A stretch of 64,000 bases of DNA from Parvibaculum sp. (GTDB taxonomy: Bacteria > Pseudomonadota > Alphaproteobacteria > Parvibaculales > Parvibaculaceae): NCBI GenBank assembly GCA_030645235.1, contig JAUSMV010000030.1:1608988-1672987 (forward strand). Reading direction: 5' to 3'. A model generated the notes under the pieces. That model had not been told where the DNA came from. It worked only from the letters and a program-made list of their open reading frames with translations, and did no database searches. A program made the position numbers and the translations under genes. This document shows, in pieces, positions 20,776 to 30,292 of this stretch (the stretch's first letter is position 1; every line of letters starts with the position of its first letter).

Positions 20776-21429
20776 TCAGGGCTTGGGCTTTGTGACCCGT
20801 CGCAACGTTAGATTGATCCTGCCGCCACCAAGGCTATAAGTGTCTAATAATTGTGACGATGCCGGAATGATCCGGTCCACCCCGTGAAAACGCAGACGCG
20901 ACGGACCTCCGAGAACCAAAACGTCGCCTGAGGCGAGTCTGAAGCTTTTGGTAGGGTCGCTGCGAGCGAATCCGCCGATGCGAAAGACACAGGTATCACC
21001 GAGCGAGACGGACAGAACGGGTGCATCAAGCGCGTCTTCATCGTAATCGCGATGAAGCCCCATCCGCGCTTTCGCGCCCTGATAAAAATTGACGAGACAA
21101 CATTCGGGCGGCGCATCAAAACCGGATAAGTCCGACCAAAGTGTGAGTAGGGCTGGTGGTATGGCTGGCCAAAGCGCATCTGTTAACGGGTGTCTGGCTC
21201 CATAGAGATAGTTCTCTTTACCCGACAGCCACCCGAGCGAACCGAGATTGGTTTGCCGGATCGACCATGGTTTTTGCGTCCTCGGCATCAAAGGCCGGTA
21301 GAGCGGGGCGGTCTCAAGAGCAGGCATCAAGGCTGCGAGGAGCGCACCCTGTTCTGCAACATCCAAGGCACCGGAATAAAATCTTATACCGTCAAATCCG
21401 ACGTCTATGGATCTGCGCTCACACGCCAT
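20776..21429 (-). CDS. alkB: AlkB-type DNA oxidative demethylase
   Basis: Fe(II)/2-oxoglutarate dioxygenase that removes methyl groups from 1-methyladenine and 3-methylcytosine in DNA or RNA. The 217-residue protein, the usual AlkB length, has the iron ligands H126, D128 (GLHRDYDED) and H182 (RFHGVDR), plus 2-oxoglutarate arginines R204 and R210 (RINLTLRR). LGDTCVFRIGG is the jelly-roll core. It is a single gene with no ada or other alkylation-repair gene nearby. No LexA-like GTTC-N7-GTTC site is seen upstream. Confidence 0.93.
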   Translation of the reverse strand: MACERRSIDVGFDGIRFYSGALDVAEQGALLAALMPALETAPLYRPLMPRTQKPWSIRQTNLGSLGWLSGKENYLYGARHPLTDALWPAIPPALLTLWSDLSGFDAPPECCLVNFYQGAKARMGLHRDYDEDALDAPVLSVSLGDTCVFRIGGFARSDPTKSFRLASGDVLVLGGPSRLRFHGVDRIIPASSQLLDTYSLGGGRINLTLRRVTKPKP

Positions 21430-21565
21430 TGGGTCTCTCTAACGCGCTTGATCCGATATTCATTACCAGCGAGACATGAAATCTCATTTTTAGATACGCA
21501 ATTGTGCTAAATTAATGAGATTAATTAGATGCTGGGGGTCATCCTCAGTAACAAGGGGGAGCTCT

Positions 21566-22108
21566 ATGAACAAGTTTCTGGTTATTGCCACTATTCTCAC
21601 AATGCTTAGCGGTTGTGCCACCGCCGCTATCCAAGGCGCATCCCGCGCGAGCGATCAGGCGACAATTCTTGTAAATGAAAATGATGCCGAAAAAGGCGAC
21701 CCCATCGCTCAATATAAACTGGGCATGGCGCATTGTTGCACCATTGCCGGTTCAATGGGGGTTCTAAACAATCAAAAAGCCACCCAATGGTTCTGTAAAG
21801 CCGCCCGCCAGGACAATGCCGATGCTCAGTATGAACTAGGACGCATCTATTCGGGCGATCTTGTGCGCGGCATGAACGGTCCGGCCAAAATCGGCGCTCT
21901 CCTTACAGAGCAGCCTGAAAATAAGCCCCTAGCCCTCATGTGGTTTCGTCTCGCCGACGCTCATGGCAACGCCGATGCAGCGGATAAGGCAAAAGACTTG
22001 CGCGAGGACATGACACCGGCGGAAATTGCCCAAGCCCTTATCCGCGAAAAATCATCGCAGGCGCAGCCTTGCGAATGGAATGATGTGTACCCAGACCGCA
22101 AGATTTAA
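21566..22108 (+). CDS. Sel1-like repeat lipoprotein
   Basis: Secreted lipoprotein of 180 residues. MNKFLVIATILTMLSGC is a clear signal with lipobox LSGC at residue 17, and AAGGGGGAG supports ATG 21566. Sel1-type repeats are visible at about 49-75 (AEKGDPIAQYKLGMAHCC) and 83-110 (KAARQDNADAQYELGRIYSG), with a degenerate third (ALMWFRLADAHGNADAADKAKD) near 135-155. Sel1 repeats mediate protein contacts; the partner is unknown. It lies alone between alkB and dnaK. The 136 bp upstream is AT-rich and carries TTAA-N5-TTAA at 21512-21524. Confidence 0.8.
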   Translation: MNKFLVIATILTMLSGCATAAIQGASRASDQATILVNENDAEKGDPIAQYKLGMAHCCTIAGSMGVLNNQKATQWFCKAARQDNADAQYELGRIYSGDLVRGMNGPAKIGALLTEQPENKPLALMWFRLADAHGNADAADKAKDLREDMTPAEIAQALIREKSSQAQPCEWNDVYPDRKI

Positions 22109-22164
22109 CGACAAATCAACCAAATTGCGGCCCGGAGCCGCTCTCGGCGTATGTGATTCATGGT

Positions 22165-22190
22165 GTCTGGCCCCGGTTTAAGGGCCAGAC
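22165..22190 (+). terminator. Probable terminator hairpin between the Sel1 gene and dnaK
   Basis: GTCTGGCCC at 22165-22173 pairs perfectly with GGGCCAGAC at 22182-22190 around an 8-base loop. The downstream sequence (CATTAGCTCTTTATT) has only a weak T-run. It lies 57 bases after the Sel1 gene and before the dnaK promoter. Confidence 0.6.
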
Positions 22191-22235
22191 CATTAGCTCT
22201 TTATTGAATCGCTGTGGCCCAAATGCCGCATGACG

Positions 22236-22264
22236 CTTGCGGCCATCGACAGCCAAACCTATAT
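22236..22264 (+). promoter_or_regulatory. RpoH (sigma-32)-type heat-shock promoter of dnaK
   Basis: CTTGCG at 22236-22241 and CCTATAT at 22258-22264 are separated by 16 bases. This resembles the alphaproteobacterial RpoH consensus CTTGAC-N16/17-CYTATNT. It would start transcription about 140 bases before the dnaK ATG. Confidence 0.65.
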
Positions 22265-22348
22265 AGAGCGCAACATGTTCAACCCCTAACGGACCCCTAT
22301 GGGGGCCGGATCAGGTACGGGCGTCCGGAAAACGCCTGTCGCTGAATT

Positions 22349-22376
22349 GCGGGTGCCCCGTCACAGAGGGGCCCGC
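22349..22376 (+). other. Stable hairpin in the dnaK 5' leader
   Basis: GCGG-GT-GCCCC pairs with GGGGCCCGC (22368-22376) over an 8-base loop, giving a nine-pair GC-rich stem with a two-base bulge. It ends 32 bases before the ATG and leaves the ribosome site (AGAGGA) free. Any role in translation or mRNA stability is unproven. Confidence 0.5.
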
Positions 22377-22408
22377 CCGGCCAGCCGCAGAGAAAGAGGA
22401 CCATTTCT

Positions 22409-24343
22409 ATGGGAAAAGTAATCGGCATCGACCTTGGCACAACCAATTCTTGTGTAGCCGTGATGGACGGCGCGACGCCAAAAGTGATTGAGAATTCCGA
22501 AGGCCTGCGTACCACGCCGTCGATTGTGGCCTTCTCCAATGATCAGGAACGCCTGGTCGGTCAGTCAGCCAAACGTCAGGCTGTGACAAACCCCACGAAT
22601 ACGCTCTTTGCAATCAAACGCCTGATCGGTCGCGGTTACTCCGATCCGACGACACAAAAAGACAAAGGCATGGTGCCTTACAACATCGTCAAAGCTGACA
22701 ATGGCGATGCTTGGGTTGAGGCACAGGGCGAAAAATACTCCCCCTCGCAAATTTCCGCTTTCATCCTGCAAAAGATGAAAGAGACCGCCGAAAGCTATCT
22801 CGGCGAGAAAGTGACGCAAGCCGTCATTACCGTCCCCGCCTATTTCAATGACGCCCAGCGTCAAGCCACCAAAGACGCAGGCAAGATTGCCGGTCTCGAA
22901 GTGTTGCGCATCATCAACGAGCCGACAGCTGCCGCGCTCGCTTATGGTCTCGACAAGAAGGACGGTCAGATCATTGCCGTTTACGACTTGGGCGGTGGCA
23001 CGTTTGATATTTCTATTCTGGAAATCGGCGACGGCGTCTTTGAAGTCAAAGCCACAAACGGCGATACGTTCCTCGGCGGTGAAGACTTTGACATGCGTTT
23101 GGTCTCCTACCTCGCCGATGAATTCAAAAAGGAATCCGGCATCGACCTCAAAGGCGACAAACTCGCGTTGCAGCGCCTGAAGGAAGCCGCTGAAAAAGCC
23201 AAGATCGAACTTTCATCTGCGCAGCAGACGGAAGTGAACCTGCCCTTCATCACGGCAGATGCGTCCGGTCCGAAACATCTCACAATGAAGCTCACGCGCG
23301 CCAAGCTCGAAGCTTTGGTCGATGACCTCATCCAGCGCACCATCGAGCCTTGCAAAAAGGCTTTGAAGGACGCGGGCATCACAGCGGCTCAGATCGACGA
23401 AGTCGTGCTTGTCGGCGGTCAAATCCGCATGCCGAAAATTCAGGACGTGGTGAAACAGTTCTTCGGCAAGGAGCCTAACAAGTCAGTGAACCCTGACGAA
23501 GTGGTTGCCATGGGCGCGGCCATTCAAGCCGGTGTGTTGCAAGGCGACGTCAAAGACGTGCTGCTCCTCGACGTGACGCCGCTGTCACTTGGCATTGAAA
23601 CACTCGGCGGCGTGTTCACACGCCTCATCGACCGCAACACAACAATCCCGACCAAGAAGTCGCAGACTTTCTCGACCGCTGACGATAATCAGAACGCCGT
23701 CACGATCCGCGTCTTCCAGGGTGAGCGTGAAATGGCCGCCGACAATAAAATCCTCGGCCAGTTCGATCTCGTCGGCATTCCGCCGGCGCCACGCGGTATG
23801 CCGCAGATCGAAGTCACGTTCGACATTGACGCCAACGGCATTGTGAACGTGGCCGCCAAAGATAAGGCGACCAACAAGGAACAGACGATCCGCATTGAGG
23901 CCTCAGGCGGCCTGTCTGAAAAAGACATTGAGCAGATGGTCAAAGACGCTGAAGCGCATGCGGCTGAAGACAAGCTGAAACGCGAAGAAGTCGAAGCCCG
24001 CAATCACGCTGATGCGCTGATCAACTCAACGGAAAAATCTCTGGCGGAACATGCGGACGCGGTTCCCGCCGAGGTGAAGGCCGAAATTGAAAAAGGCGTT
24101 GAAGACCTCAAGGCCGCACTCAAAGACGGTTCTGCAGACGATGTGAAAACAAAAACGGCAGCGCTCACACAGACGGCGATGAAACTCGGTGAAGCGATCT
24201 ATAAGGCAACGCAAGAGGCGTCTGCCAGCGCTGACGCTGCCGCTGATGCACGCTCTGACAAGTCGGACCAAGGCGATGACGTCGTGGATGCCGATTTCGA
24301 AGAAGTGGACGAAGCGGACCGCGACAAGGGACCGAAAGCGTAA
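22409..24343 (+). CDS. dnaK: Molecular chaperone DnaK (Hsp70)
   Basis: ATP-driven cytosolic chaperone of 644 residues, full length. The N-terminal ATPase domain (1-385) has [40 protein letters not shown] and GGEDFD; the substrate-binding domain begins at [14 protein letters not shown], followed by the helical lid and a charged tail ending [18 protein letters not shown]. One odd residue: the nucleotide-binding GGQTR is GGQIR here, with Ile where Thr or Ser is usual. A strong AGAGGA site precedes ATG 22409. It is expressed from an RpoH-type promoter and followed by a hairpin, then dnaJ. Confidence 0.98.
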   Translation: MGKVIGIDLGTTNSCVAVMDGATPKVIENSEGLRTTPSIVAFSNDQERLVGQSAKRQAVTNPTNTLFAIKRLIGRGYSDPTTQKDKGMVPYNIVKADNGDAWVEAQGEKYSPSQISAFILQKMKETAESYLGEKVTQAVITVPAYFNDAQRQATKDAGKIAGLEVLRIINEPTAAALAYGLDKKDGQIIAVYDLGGGTFDISILEIGDGVFEVKATNGDTFLGGEDFDMRLVSYLADEFKKESGIDLKGDKLALQRLKEAAEKAKIELSSAQQTEVNLPFITADASGPKHLTMKLTRAKLEALVDDLIQRTIEPCKKALKDAGITAAQIDEVVLVGGQIRMPKIQDVVKQFFGKEPNKSVNPDEVVAMGAAIQAGVLQGDVKDVLLLDVTPLSLGIETLGGVFTRLIDRNTTIPTKKSQTFSTADDNQNAVTIRVFQGEREMAADNKILGQFDLVGIPPAPRGMPQIEVTFDIDANGIVNVAAKDKATNKEQTIRIEASGGLSEKDIEQMVKDAEAHAAEDKLKREEVEARNHADALINSTEKSLAEHADAVPAEVKAEIEKGVEDLKAALKDGSADDVKTKTAALTQTAMKLGEAIYKATQEASASADAAADARSDKSDQGDDVVDADFEEVDEADRDKGPKA

Positions 24344-24395
24344 AGCCTCCAAAGGCGCGTCACCCATGTCGTTCAATTTCAAACACGCATGACAG

Positions 24396-24433
24396 CGCCC
24401 CGGTGAGGACAACTCGCCGGGGCGTCTGATTTT
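24396..24433 (+). terminator. Hairpin between dnaK and dnaJ, probable partial terminator
   Basis: CGCCCCGG at 24396-24403 pairs with CCGGGGCG at 24417-24424 around a 13-base loop, followed by TCTGATTTT. It sits 53 bases after dnaK and 28 before dnaJ. It probably lowers read-through so that DnaJ is made at a lower level than DnaK. Confidence 0.6.
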
Positions 24434-24451
24434 GCGAGAGACCTAAGTCCG

Positions 24452-25597
24452 ATGTCCAAACGTGATTTTTATGATGTGCTAGGCGTCGCCCGCGGGGCGA
24501 GCGCGGATGAACTGAAGAAAGCCTATCGCAATCAGGCGAAGATCCTTCATCCCGACCGCAATCCCGGCGATGCAGCCGCTGAACAAAAATTCAAAGAACT
24601 CAATGAAGCCTATGACATTCTGAAGGATGAACAGTCGCGCGCGGCTTACGACCAATACGGACATTCGGCCTTTGAAGGTGGTGGCCCGCGCGGTGGCGGT
24701 CATCCCGGTTTCAGCGGTGATTTCGGCGCGTCGATGTCGGGCATTTTCGATGATCTCTTTGGCGAGTTTATGGGGGGGCGCGGCGGACGGCGTTCAGATG
24801 GTGGTCGCTCGCGCGGCCAGGATCTGCGCTACAATATGGAAATCTCACTTGAAGAAGCTTACGAAGGTAAGAAAGCGCAAGTGCGCGTGCCTTCATCGGT
24901 TGCCTGCGAGACCTGCCACGGGACGGGAGCAGAACCCGGTTCCAAGCCTATCACGTGCACAACCTGCGCCGGACACGGCAAGGTGCGCGCGAGCCAAGGT
25001 TTCTTCACCGTTGAGCGCACCTGTCCGACCTGCCACGGCCGTGGCCAGATCATCGAGAAGCCGTGCAAGACCTGCCACGGCGCGGGCCGCACACAAAAAG
25101 AACGTACCTTATCCGTGAACATTCCTGCGGGTGTCGAGGACGGCACCCGCATCCGCCTCTCCGGCGAGGGCGATGCCGGAATGCATGGCGGCCCTGCGGG
25201 TGATCTTTATATTTTCCTGTCACTGCGCCCACATGAAATTTTCCAACGCGACGGAGCTGATCTTTTTTGCCGTGTGCCGATTTCAATGACCTCTGCCGCT
25301 TTAGGCGGCGAGATCGAAGTCCCGACGCTCAACGGCAAGCGCGTGAAACTCAAAATCCCCGAAGGCACGCAGACAGGTCGCCAGTTCCGCCTCAAGGACA
25401 AGGGCATGCCGGTTCTCAATTCACGCGAGATCGGCGATCTTTATATCCAGACCACGGTCGAGACGCCGATCAAGCTTTCCAAAAAGCAAAAAGAATTACT
25501 ACGCGAGTTTGACGGGATGTCGGACACGAGCACCAACCCTGAAAGCTCCGGCTTCTTCGCCAAAGTGAAAGATTTCTGGGACGGGTTTCAGTCCTGA
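24452..25597 (+). CDS. dnaJ: Molecular chaperone DnaJ (Hsp40)
   Basis: Class A J-protein co-chaperone of 381 residues that delivers substrates to DnaK and triggers its ATPase. The J-domain (1-70) has the HPD motif ([10 protein letters not shown]); a Gly/Phe-rich linker runs to about 130. Four CxxCxGxG-type zinc repeats follow, at about 150-215 ([32 protein letters not shown]), then the two beta-barrel C-terminal domains. All key residues are intact. It lies 108 bp behind dnaK with a hairpin between, and ends at an intrinsic terminator. Confidence 0.97.
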   Translation: MSKRDFYDVLGVARGASADELKKAYRNQAKILHPDRNPGDAAAEQKFKELNEAYDILKDEQSRAAYDQYGHSAFEGGGPRGGGHPGFSGDFGASMSGIFDDLFGEFMGGRGGRRSDGGRSRGQDLRYNMEISLEEAYEGKKAQVRVPSSVACETCHGTGAEPGSKPITCTTCAGHGKVRASQGFFTVERTCPTCHGRGQIIEKPCKTCHGAGRTQKERTLSVNIPAGVEDGTRIRLSGEGDAGMHGGPAGDLYIFLSLRPHEIFQRDGADLFCRVPISMTSAALGGEIEVPTLNGKRVKLKIPEGTQTGRQFRLKDKGMPVLNSREIGDLYIQTTVETPIKLSKKQKELLREFDGMSDTSTNPESSGFFAKVKDFWDGFQS

Positions 25598-25615
25598 CGG
25601 TCAGACAGTTAGAAT

Positions 25616-25650
25616 AAAAGGGCTCCCGCGATAAACGCAGGGGCCTTTTT
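25616..25650 (+). terminator. Intrinsic terminator of dnaJ
   Basis: AAAAGGGCTCCC (25616-25627) pairs imperfectly with GGGGCCTTTTT (25640-25650) and ends in a T-run. It lies about 20 bases after the dnaJ stop. Confidence 0.65.
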
Positions 25651-25664
25651 CATGTGGGCTCCCC

Positions 25665-26009
25665 ATGCCGCTCAATTCCTATCTCTACCCGCTCGGCCTT
25701 CTCGTTTTGTCCAATATCTTTATGACCACCGCCTGGTATTGGCATCTCAAGTATAAGGGCGTACCGATTTTCACGGTGATCCTTGTGAGCTGGGGTCTGG
25801 CTTTTATCGAATATTGCTTTGCGGTTCCAGCCAACCGCATGGGAAGCGAGGTTTATTCCGCGGCCCAACTTAAGACCGCGCAGGAAGTTATCACGCTCAT
25901 CGTCTTTGCCGGTTTTTCCACTTTTTATCTCGGCCAGCCGCTCACATGGAACACGGCAATAGGCTTTACGTTCATCGCCTTTGGCGCGTTTTTCATTTTC
26001 CGCGGCTAG
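25665..26009 (+). CDS. DMT-like small membrane protein (DUF486)
   Basis: Integral membrane protein of 114 residues with four hydrophobic segments (PLGLLVLSNIFMTTAWYWHL, FTVILVSWGLAFIEYCFAV, EVITLIVFAGFSTFYLG and AIGFTFIAFGAFFIF). The N-terminal TTAWYWHLK and central IEYCFAVPANRMG identify the DUF486 family, which is related to small drug/metabolite transporters but has no proven substrate. The ATG is 15 bases after the dnaJ terminator, with GGGCTCCCC rather than a clear ribosome site before it. It is probably transcribed by itself. Confidence 0.85.
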   Translation: MPLNSYLYPLGLLVLSNIFMTTAWYWHLKYKGVPIFTVILVSWGLAFIEYCFAVPANRMGSEVYSAAQLKTAQEVITLIVFAGFSTFYLGQPLTWNTAIGFTFIAFGAFFIFRG

Positions 26010-26135
26010 CTTCCGGCGGCATCATTCTTTCCAAAGCGTAAACAACTTCATTTGTGACAGTTCGCTAAAACCTTATGCATTTCCGTCAATGTGCCTCTCA
26101 ACGTCGCAATTCACGCGCGAAGCAAGAGGCATATG

Positions 26136-27446
26136 ATGACCAATCTCAAGAAATGCGTTTTAACACTGGCGACCATCGCCTCCCTGACCCTTGGCGCGAC
26201 AACCGCTTCTTTTGCGAGCGATGATGTCAACGCCCGTATCGAAGCGCTTGAAGCGGCTCTGAAAGAACTCCGCGGTGAAGTGAAGGCCCGCGATGAAAAA
26301 ATCGCTGCCATGGAAGTCAAAACCGCCGAAATCGACAAGATGCCGATTTTTAGCGACACCAAGCTCGAAATGGAAAGTCGCGATGGTAATTTCTCAATGG
26401 GCATTGCAGGCCGCATTCAGGTCGATGCCTATGCGATCGATGACGGCAGCTCAGCCAAAAACCCGATGGGCAATGGCATGGAACTGCGCCGCGCCCGTCT
26501 CGGCGCCTATGGCAAAATGTACGGCGACTGGAAATATAAGTTTGAAGTCGAGTATGCGGGCGACAAAGTGACCGTCAAAGACGCCTTTGTCGAAACGAAA
26601 CTGGCCAAAAACCTTGGTATCCGCGTCGGCCACTTCAAAGAATATTATGGTATCGACAACCTGACATCCGACAATTCCGTGACCTTCATGGAACGCTCCA
26701 TTTCGAGTGTCTATTGGCCGGAAGAAGCCATGGGCGCGGGTCTTGCCTATACAGATGGCAAGCTCTACGGCGTACAGGGCGGCTTCTTCACACCCGGCGT
26801 CGTCAATGGCGGACCTGGTGATGACAGCGACTGGTCAGTCACCGGTCGCGCCTATGTGGCTCCGGAAGTTGCGGGTGGTATTGTCCATATGGGTGCCAAT
26901 GCCAGCTATCGTGGCTATGCCAACAGCGCCACGACCACAACGAAGTTCGAACAGCGCCCCGAAAGCCATATTGCCGAAAAAGTACTCCGCACCGGCAATA
27001 TCTCAAATCCGGCCAGCGAGACCCGTTTCGGTCCGGAAGTGGCCGCCACTTTCGGTGCTTTCACGGTTCAGGCCCAGTATGACTGGTCAACCATTGACCG
27101 TCTGAACGGCGCCCCCTCTGTCTCAACCGAGGGCGGTTATGCCGAAGCCTCATGGTTCGTCACCGGCGAAGAGCGCAATTACTCGGTCAAAACCGGCTCA
27201 TTCGGCCGTACCGATGCCACCAACGCGATCCAGCTTGCAGCCCGTATCAGCCACCTCGACTTCTCCGATCCGGTGCTGACTGACACACGCCGCGGCATTG
27301 AAGACAACATCACTTTAGGCGCGAATTACTACTTCAACCCCAATGTCCGCGTAATGCTCAACTACGTTCTTGCCGATGTCGATTACACGGTTGGTGCGGA
27401 TGAAACCTACAACATCGTCCAGTCCCGCGTTCAGCTCGACTGGTAA
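26136..27446 (+). CDS. OprO/OprP-type (phosphate-selective) outer-membrane porin
   Basis: Outer-membrane porin of 436 residues. The signal peptide CVLTLATIASLTLGATTASFA is followed by a coiled-coil segment (about 30-60, VNARIEALEAALKELRGEVK), which in this family trimerises in the periplasm. The rest is a beta-barrel with alternating aromatic residues, beginning GRIQVDAYAIDD and FKYKFEVEYAGDKVTVKDAFV-like strands, and ending with aromatic W in VQSRVQLDW. It fits the phosphate-selective porin O/P family, which has broad specificity, so phosphate selectivity is not certain. ATG 26136 sits 6 bases after AGAGG. One TGACAG half of a Pho box lies at 26055-26060, too little to claim PhoB control. 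Confidence 0.88.
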   Translation: MTNLKKCVLTLATIASLTLGATTASFASDDVNARIEALEAALKELRGEVKARDEKIAAMEVKTAEIDKMPIFSDTKLEMESRDGNFSMGIAGRIQVDAYAIDDGSSAKNPMGNGMELRRARLGAYGKMYGDWKYKFEVEYAGDKVTVKDAFVETKLAKNLGIRVGHFKEYYGIDNLTSDNSVTFMERSISSVYWPEEAMGAGLAYTDGKLYGVQGGFFTPGVVNGGPGDDSDWSVTGRAYVAPEVAGGIVHMGANASYRGYANSATTTTKFEQRPESHIAEKVLRTGNISNPASETRFGPEVAATFGAFTVQAQYDWSTIDRLNGAPSVSTEGGYAEASWFVTGEERNYSVKTGSFGRTDATNAIQLAARISHLDFSDPVLTDTRRGIEDNITLGANYYFNPNVRVMLNYVLADVDYTVGADETYNIVQSRVQLDW

Positions 27447-27480
27447 CTTTGAAACGTCCTCGCAGACGTCCTCCAAACTT

Positions 27481-27514
27481 AAGCCCGCTTCTCAAAAGGA
27501 AGCGGGCTTTTTTT
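27481..27514 (+). terminator. Strong intrinsic terminator of the porin gene
   Basis: AAGCCCGCTTC (27481-27491) and GAAGCGGGCTT (27499-27509) form a perfect 11-bp stem with a 7-base loop, followed by a T-run to 27514. Confidence 0.93.
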
Positions 27515-27591
27515 GCGTGTCTGCCCCTGCTATACCCCCAAAGCTAAAGGCAAAGTGAACCATCAGCCCCAACCGGGCGGGACATGTGAAC

Positions 27592-28407
27592 ATGAGCGCA
27601 GATGTAAAGATCGCGGTGACGGGAGCAGGCGGACGCATGGGCCGTACACTGATCCGTCTCATTCACGAAACGCCAGGTGCCGTTGTCTCGGGCGGCATCG
27701 AAGCCAAGGGCTCGCCGCATGTGGGCACTGATCTGGGTTTGCTGGCAGGCCTTGCCGAGCCGCTTGGTCTCTTAGCCAGCGACGATGCGTTGAGCGTCAT
27801 CAGGGACACAGACGTGCTTATCGACTTCACAGTGCCCGCAGCGTCGGTGGAATTTGCCGGCCTCTGCGCACAGGCCCGCATTGTTCATGTGATCGGTACG
27901 ACCGGCATGTCGGAAGATGACGAAGCGCGCGTCGCAGCAGCGGCACGTCATGCCACGATCATCAAATCCGGCAATATGAGCCTTGGGGTCAATCTCCTCG
28001 CAAGTCTCGTGCGCAAGGCCGCGCGGGCGCTTGATCCGTCATGGGATATTGAAATCGTCGAAATGCATCATCGTCACAAAGTCGACGCACCGTCGGGCAC
28101 CGCTTTGCTGCTCGGTGAGGCCGCTGCCGAGGGTCGCGGCATTTCGCTCAAAGATAACTCTGAACGCGGTCGCGACGGACAGACGGGCGCGCGCGCTGAG
28201 GGTGCGATCGGCTTTGCCGCATTGCGTGGCGGTAGCGTCGTCGGCGATCATCAGGTGATACTCGCCGGTCCTTCCGAGCGTATCACGCTTGGTCATATTG
28301 CCGAGGACCGCGCGATCTTTGCGCGTGGTGCAATCCGCGCGGCGCTTTGGGGCAAGGGTAAGGGTCCCGGGCTCTTCAGCATGGCCGATGTACTCGGCAT
28401 TGAATAA
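27592..28407 (+). CDS. dapB: 4-hydroxy-tetrahydrodipicolinate reductase
   Basis: NAD(P)H-dependent enzyme of the diaminopimelate/lysine pathway, supplying peptidoglycan and lysine. The 271-residue product has the Rossmann motif [10 protein letters not shown] at the N-terminus, [10 protein letters not shown], the IGTTGM loop, and the catalytic [14 protein letters not shown] with its conserved His and Lys. I prefer ATG 27592 (GGCGGGA 9 bases upstream) over GTG 27586. gpmA follows after 27 bp, so the two are probably co-transcribed. Confidence 0.96.
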   Translation: MSADVKIAVTGAGGRMGRTLIRLIHETPGAVVSGGIEAKGSPHVGTDLGLLAGLAEPLGLLASDDALSVIRDTDVLIDFTVPAASVEFAGLCAQARIVHVIGTTGMSEDDEARVAAAARHATIIKSGNMSLGVNLLASLVRKAARALDPSWDIEIVEMHHRHKVDAPSGTALLLGEAAAEGRGISLKDNSERGRDGQTGARAEGAIGFAALRGGSVVGDHQVILAGPSERITLGHIAEDRAIFARGAIRAALWGKGKGPGLFSMADVLGIE

Positions 28408-28434
28408 TCTATCTCCGCAATAAGGAACGTTCAC

Positions 28435-29067
28435 GTGTCAAATCTGCTGGTGCTCGTCCGTCACGGACAAAGCGAATGGAATGAAAAAAATCTTTTCACG
28501 GGCTGGCGCGATCCGGCGCTGACCAATCAGGGCATTGCCGAAGGCCGCGAGGCCGGACAAGCACTGAAGGCGGCGGGTTATCAGTTCGATGTCGCCTATA
28601 CATCTGTTCTGTCACGCGCACAGGAAACAAACCGCCTTTTACTTGAAGAGCTCGGCCAGCCAAACCTGCCGGTCATCAAAGATCAGGCTCTTAATGAACG
28701 CGACTATGGTGATCTCTCAGGCCTCAACAAAGATGATGCGCGCAAAAAATGGGGCGAAGAACAGGTTCACATCTGGCGTCGCTCCTATGACATTCCGCCA
28801 CCGGGCGGCGAGAGCCTGAAAGACACAGCCGCACGTGTACTGCCCTATTTTGAAAAAGAAATCATGCCGCGCGTGCTTAAAGGTGAACGTGTGCTGGTTG
28901 CAGCCCACGGCAACTCGCTTCGCGCGCTTGTGATGGTGCTCGACAAGCTCAATGAAAAAGAAATCCTCGAAGTGAATATCGCGACAGGCGCGCCCATCGT
29001 TTACAAGCTCGATAACAAGGGCAATGTGTTGTCCAAGCAATTGCTCATCGAGCGCGAAGCGCACTGA
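28435..29067 (+). CDS. gpmA: 2,3-bisphosphoglycerate-dependent phosphoglycerate mutase
   Basis: Cofactor-dependent glycolytic mutase interconverting 3- and 2-phosphoglycerate. The 210-residue protein starts at GTG 28435 with AAGGAA 8 bases upstream. [10 protein letters not shown] contains the phosphohistidine (His10), [12 protein letters not shown] the proton-donor glutamate, and [10 protein letters not shown] the second histidine. The length is that of the shorter alphaproteobacterial form rather than the roughly 250-residue enterobacterial one. It follows dapB in a probable operon and ends 7 bp before the convergent DUF2244 gene. Confidence 0.95.
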   Translation: MSNLLVLVRHGQSEWNEKNLFTGWRDPALTNQGIAEGREAGQALKAAGYQFDVAYTSVLSRAQETNRLLLEELGQPNLPVIKDQALNERDYGDLSGLNKDDARKKWGEEQVHIWRRSYDIPPPGGESLKDTAARVLPYFEKEIMPRVLKGERVLVAAHGNSLRALVMVLDKLNEKEILEVNIATGAPIVYKLDNKGNVLSKQLLIEREAH

Positions 29068-29074
29068 AAGCATT

Positions 29075-29587
29075 TCACGCCAGCGGTTTCGATTTCATTT
29101 CAATCAAGGCCAAACGGAGCGCATAAGCAAAACTCATGCGCTCTTTTGGTGAGAGCTCACGTGCCACTTCATAGCTTTTTCCGTGCGAGCGCAAATAAAG
29201 ATGCGTTGCGCCGTCCGGCTCTTCCTCCATATCTACACGCAACCAATAAGGCTGAAGACGGATCGCCCGCACACGGCCATATTGATCGACGCGGCGAAGG
29301 AGCAAAAGATCATCTGAGACCTGCACGGTTTCATGCGCGGCGGCCGCGCGGTAATTTGCCCGAAAGGCCCACCAGACGAGCGCCAAATCAAGTCCGCAAT
29401 AGAAAAAGACAGGCCATGCGCCAAGTGCAATGAATGCAGCACCGGCACCGAAATTGATCGCAACCAGAATCCCCATCACTATCAGAAAACCGCGCTTCGA
29501 CAGCGAGCGATGCGGGCGTACCAGCGCATTGAAATGAAGCGGGCCGTTAAGCGGCGTGTCTTGTTCTTCGATCATGGCGCTAAGCAT
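29075..29587 (-). CDS. DUF2244 membrane protein
   Basis: Protein of 170 residues with two adjacent membrane helices (about 38-58, FLIVMGILVAINFGAGAAFI, and 60-80, WPVFFYCGLDLALVWWAFR), then a cytoplasmic C-terminus. The pattern NYRAAAAHETVQVSDDLLLLRRVD is typical of DUF2244. The function is unknown; some members lie near cytochrome oxidase or endonuclease III genes in Alphaproteobacteria. Here it is divergent from nth across 36 bp, so the two may share a control region. Confidence 0.85.
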   Translation of the reverse strand: MLSAMIEEQDTPLNGPLHFNALVRPHRSLSKRGFLIVMGILVAINFGAGAAFIALGAWPVFFYCGLDLALVWWAFRANYRAAAAHETVQVSDDLLLLRRVDQYGRVRAIRLQPYWLRVDMEEEPDGATHLYLRSHGKSYEVARELSPKERMSFAYALRLALIEMKSKPLA

Positions 29588-29623
29588 CTTGCCTCAGATT
29601 TAAAACTTGCGCATCTTCTCTGT

Positions 29624-30292
29624 ATGCCCGTGAGTACCAAGCCAACACCGAATATGAAGAAACCTGAAATCGAAGCGTTCTTTGAGCGCTTGTCGGCAGC
29701 CGATCCCCATCCGCAAACCGAACTTAAATACGTTAATGATTATACGCTCCTCGTGGCTGTCGTTCTATCGGCGCAGGCAACAGATAAAGGCGTCAACAAA
29801 GCAACAGAAAAACTGTTCAAAGTCGCTGACACGCCCGACAAGATGCTGAAGCTCGGGATCGGTCGTCTTACGGATTATATCAAGACCATCGGTCTTTTCC
29901 GCACCAAGGCGAAAAATGTGATGGAATTATCGCGCCTTCTCATTGAGCGACACGGGGGTGAAGTACCGCGTACTCAAGAAGAGCTTGAAGCACTGCCCGG
30001 GGTCGGACGCAAGACCGCCAATGTCGTGCGCAATGTTGCGTTTGGCGAAGCGACCATTGCGGTAGATACGCATATATTCCGCGTCAGCAATCGTACAGGT
30101 TTGGCTGCCGGCAAGAATGTTGTCGAGGTCGAAGAACGCTTGTTGAAAGTGGTGCCAGAAGCCTATCGCATGCATGCTCATCACTGGCTCATCCTGCACG
30201 GGCGCTATGTCTGTATCGCACGCAAGCCGTTGTGCTTTGAATGCAAAGTTGCCGATCTATGCCGCTACAAGGCAAAAACAACCGCAGCCTGA
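29624..30292 (+). CDS. nth: Endonuclease III (DNA glycosylase/AP lyase)
   Basis: Base-excision repair enzyme that removes oxidised pyrimidines and nicks at abasic sites. From ATG 29624 it has 222 residues. The helix-hairpin-helix LPGVGRKTANVV carries catalytic Lys130, and AVDTHIFR carries Asp148. The [4Fe-4S] loop CIARKPLCFECKVADLC has Cys197, 204, 207 and 213 in the standard C-x6-C-x2-C-x5-C spacing. The frame remains open to 29333, but those residues overlap the divergent DUF2244 gene and are not Nth-like. ATG 29654 is another possible start. Confidence 0.96.
   Translation: MPVSTKPTPNMKKPEIEAFFERLSAADPHPQTELKYVNDYTLLVAVVLSAQATDKGVNKATEKLFKVADTPDKMLKLGIGRLTDYIKTIGLFRTKAKNVMELSRLLIERHGGEVPRTQEELEALPGVGRKTANVVRNVAFGEATIAVDTHIFRVSNRTGLAAGKNVVEVEERLLKVVPEAYRMHAHHWLILHGRYVCIARKPLCFECKVADLCRYKAKTTAA

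Noticed and set aside
21512-21524. TTAA-N5-TTAA as a CtrA site upstream of the Sel1 gene
   Set aside because: The CtrA consensus requires a 7-base spacer. The match is probably due to the AT-rich gap.
26055-26060. TGACAG as part of a Pho box before the porin gene
   Set aside because: Only one half-site is present; a Pho box needs two 7-base repeats 11 bases apart.
29333-29623. N-terminal extension of the nth frame
   Set aside because: It lies antisense to the DUF2244 gene and is not Nth-like.
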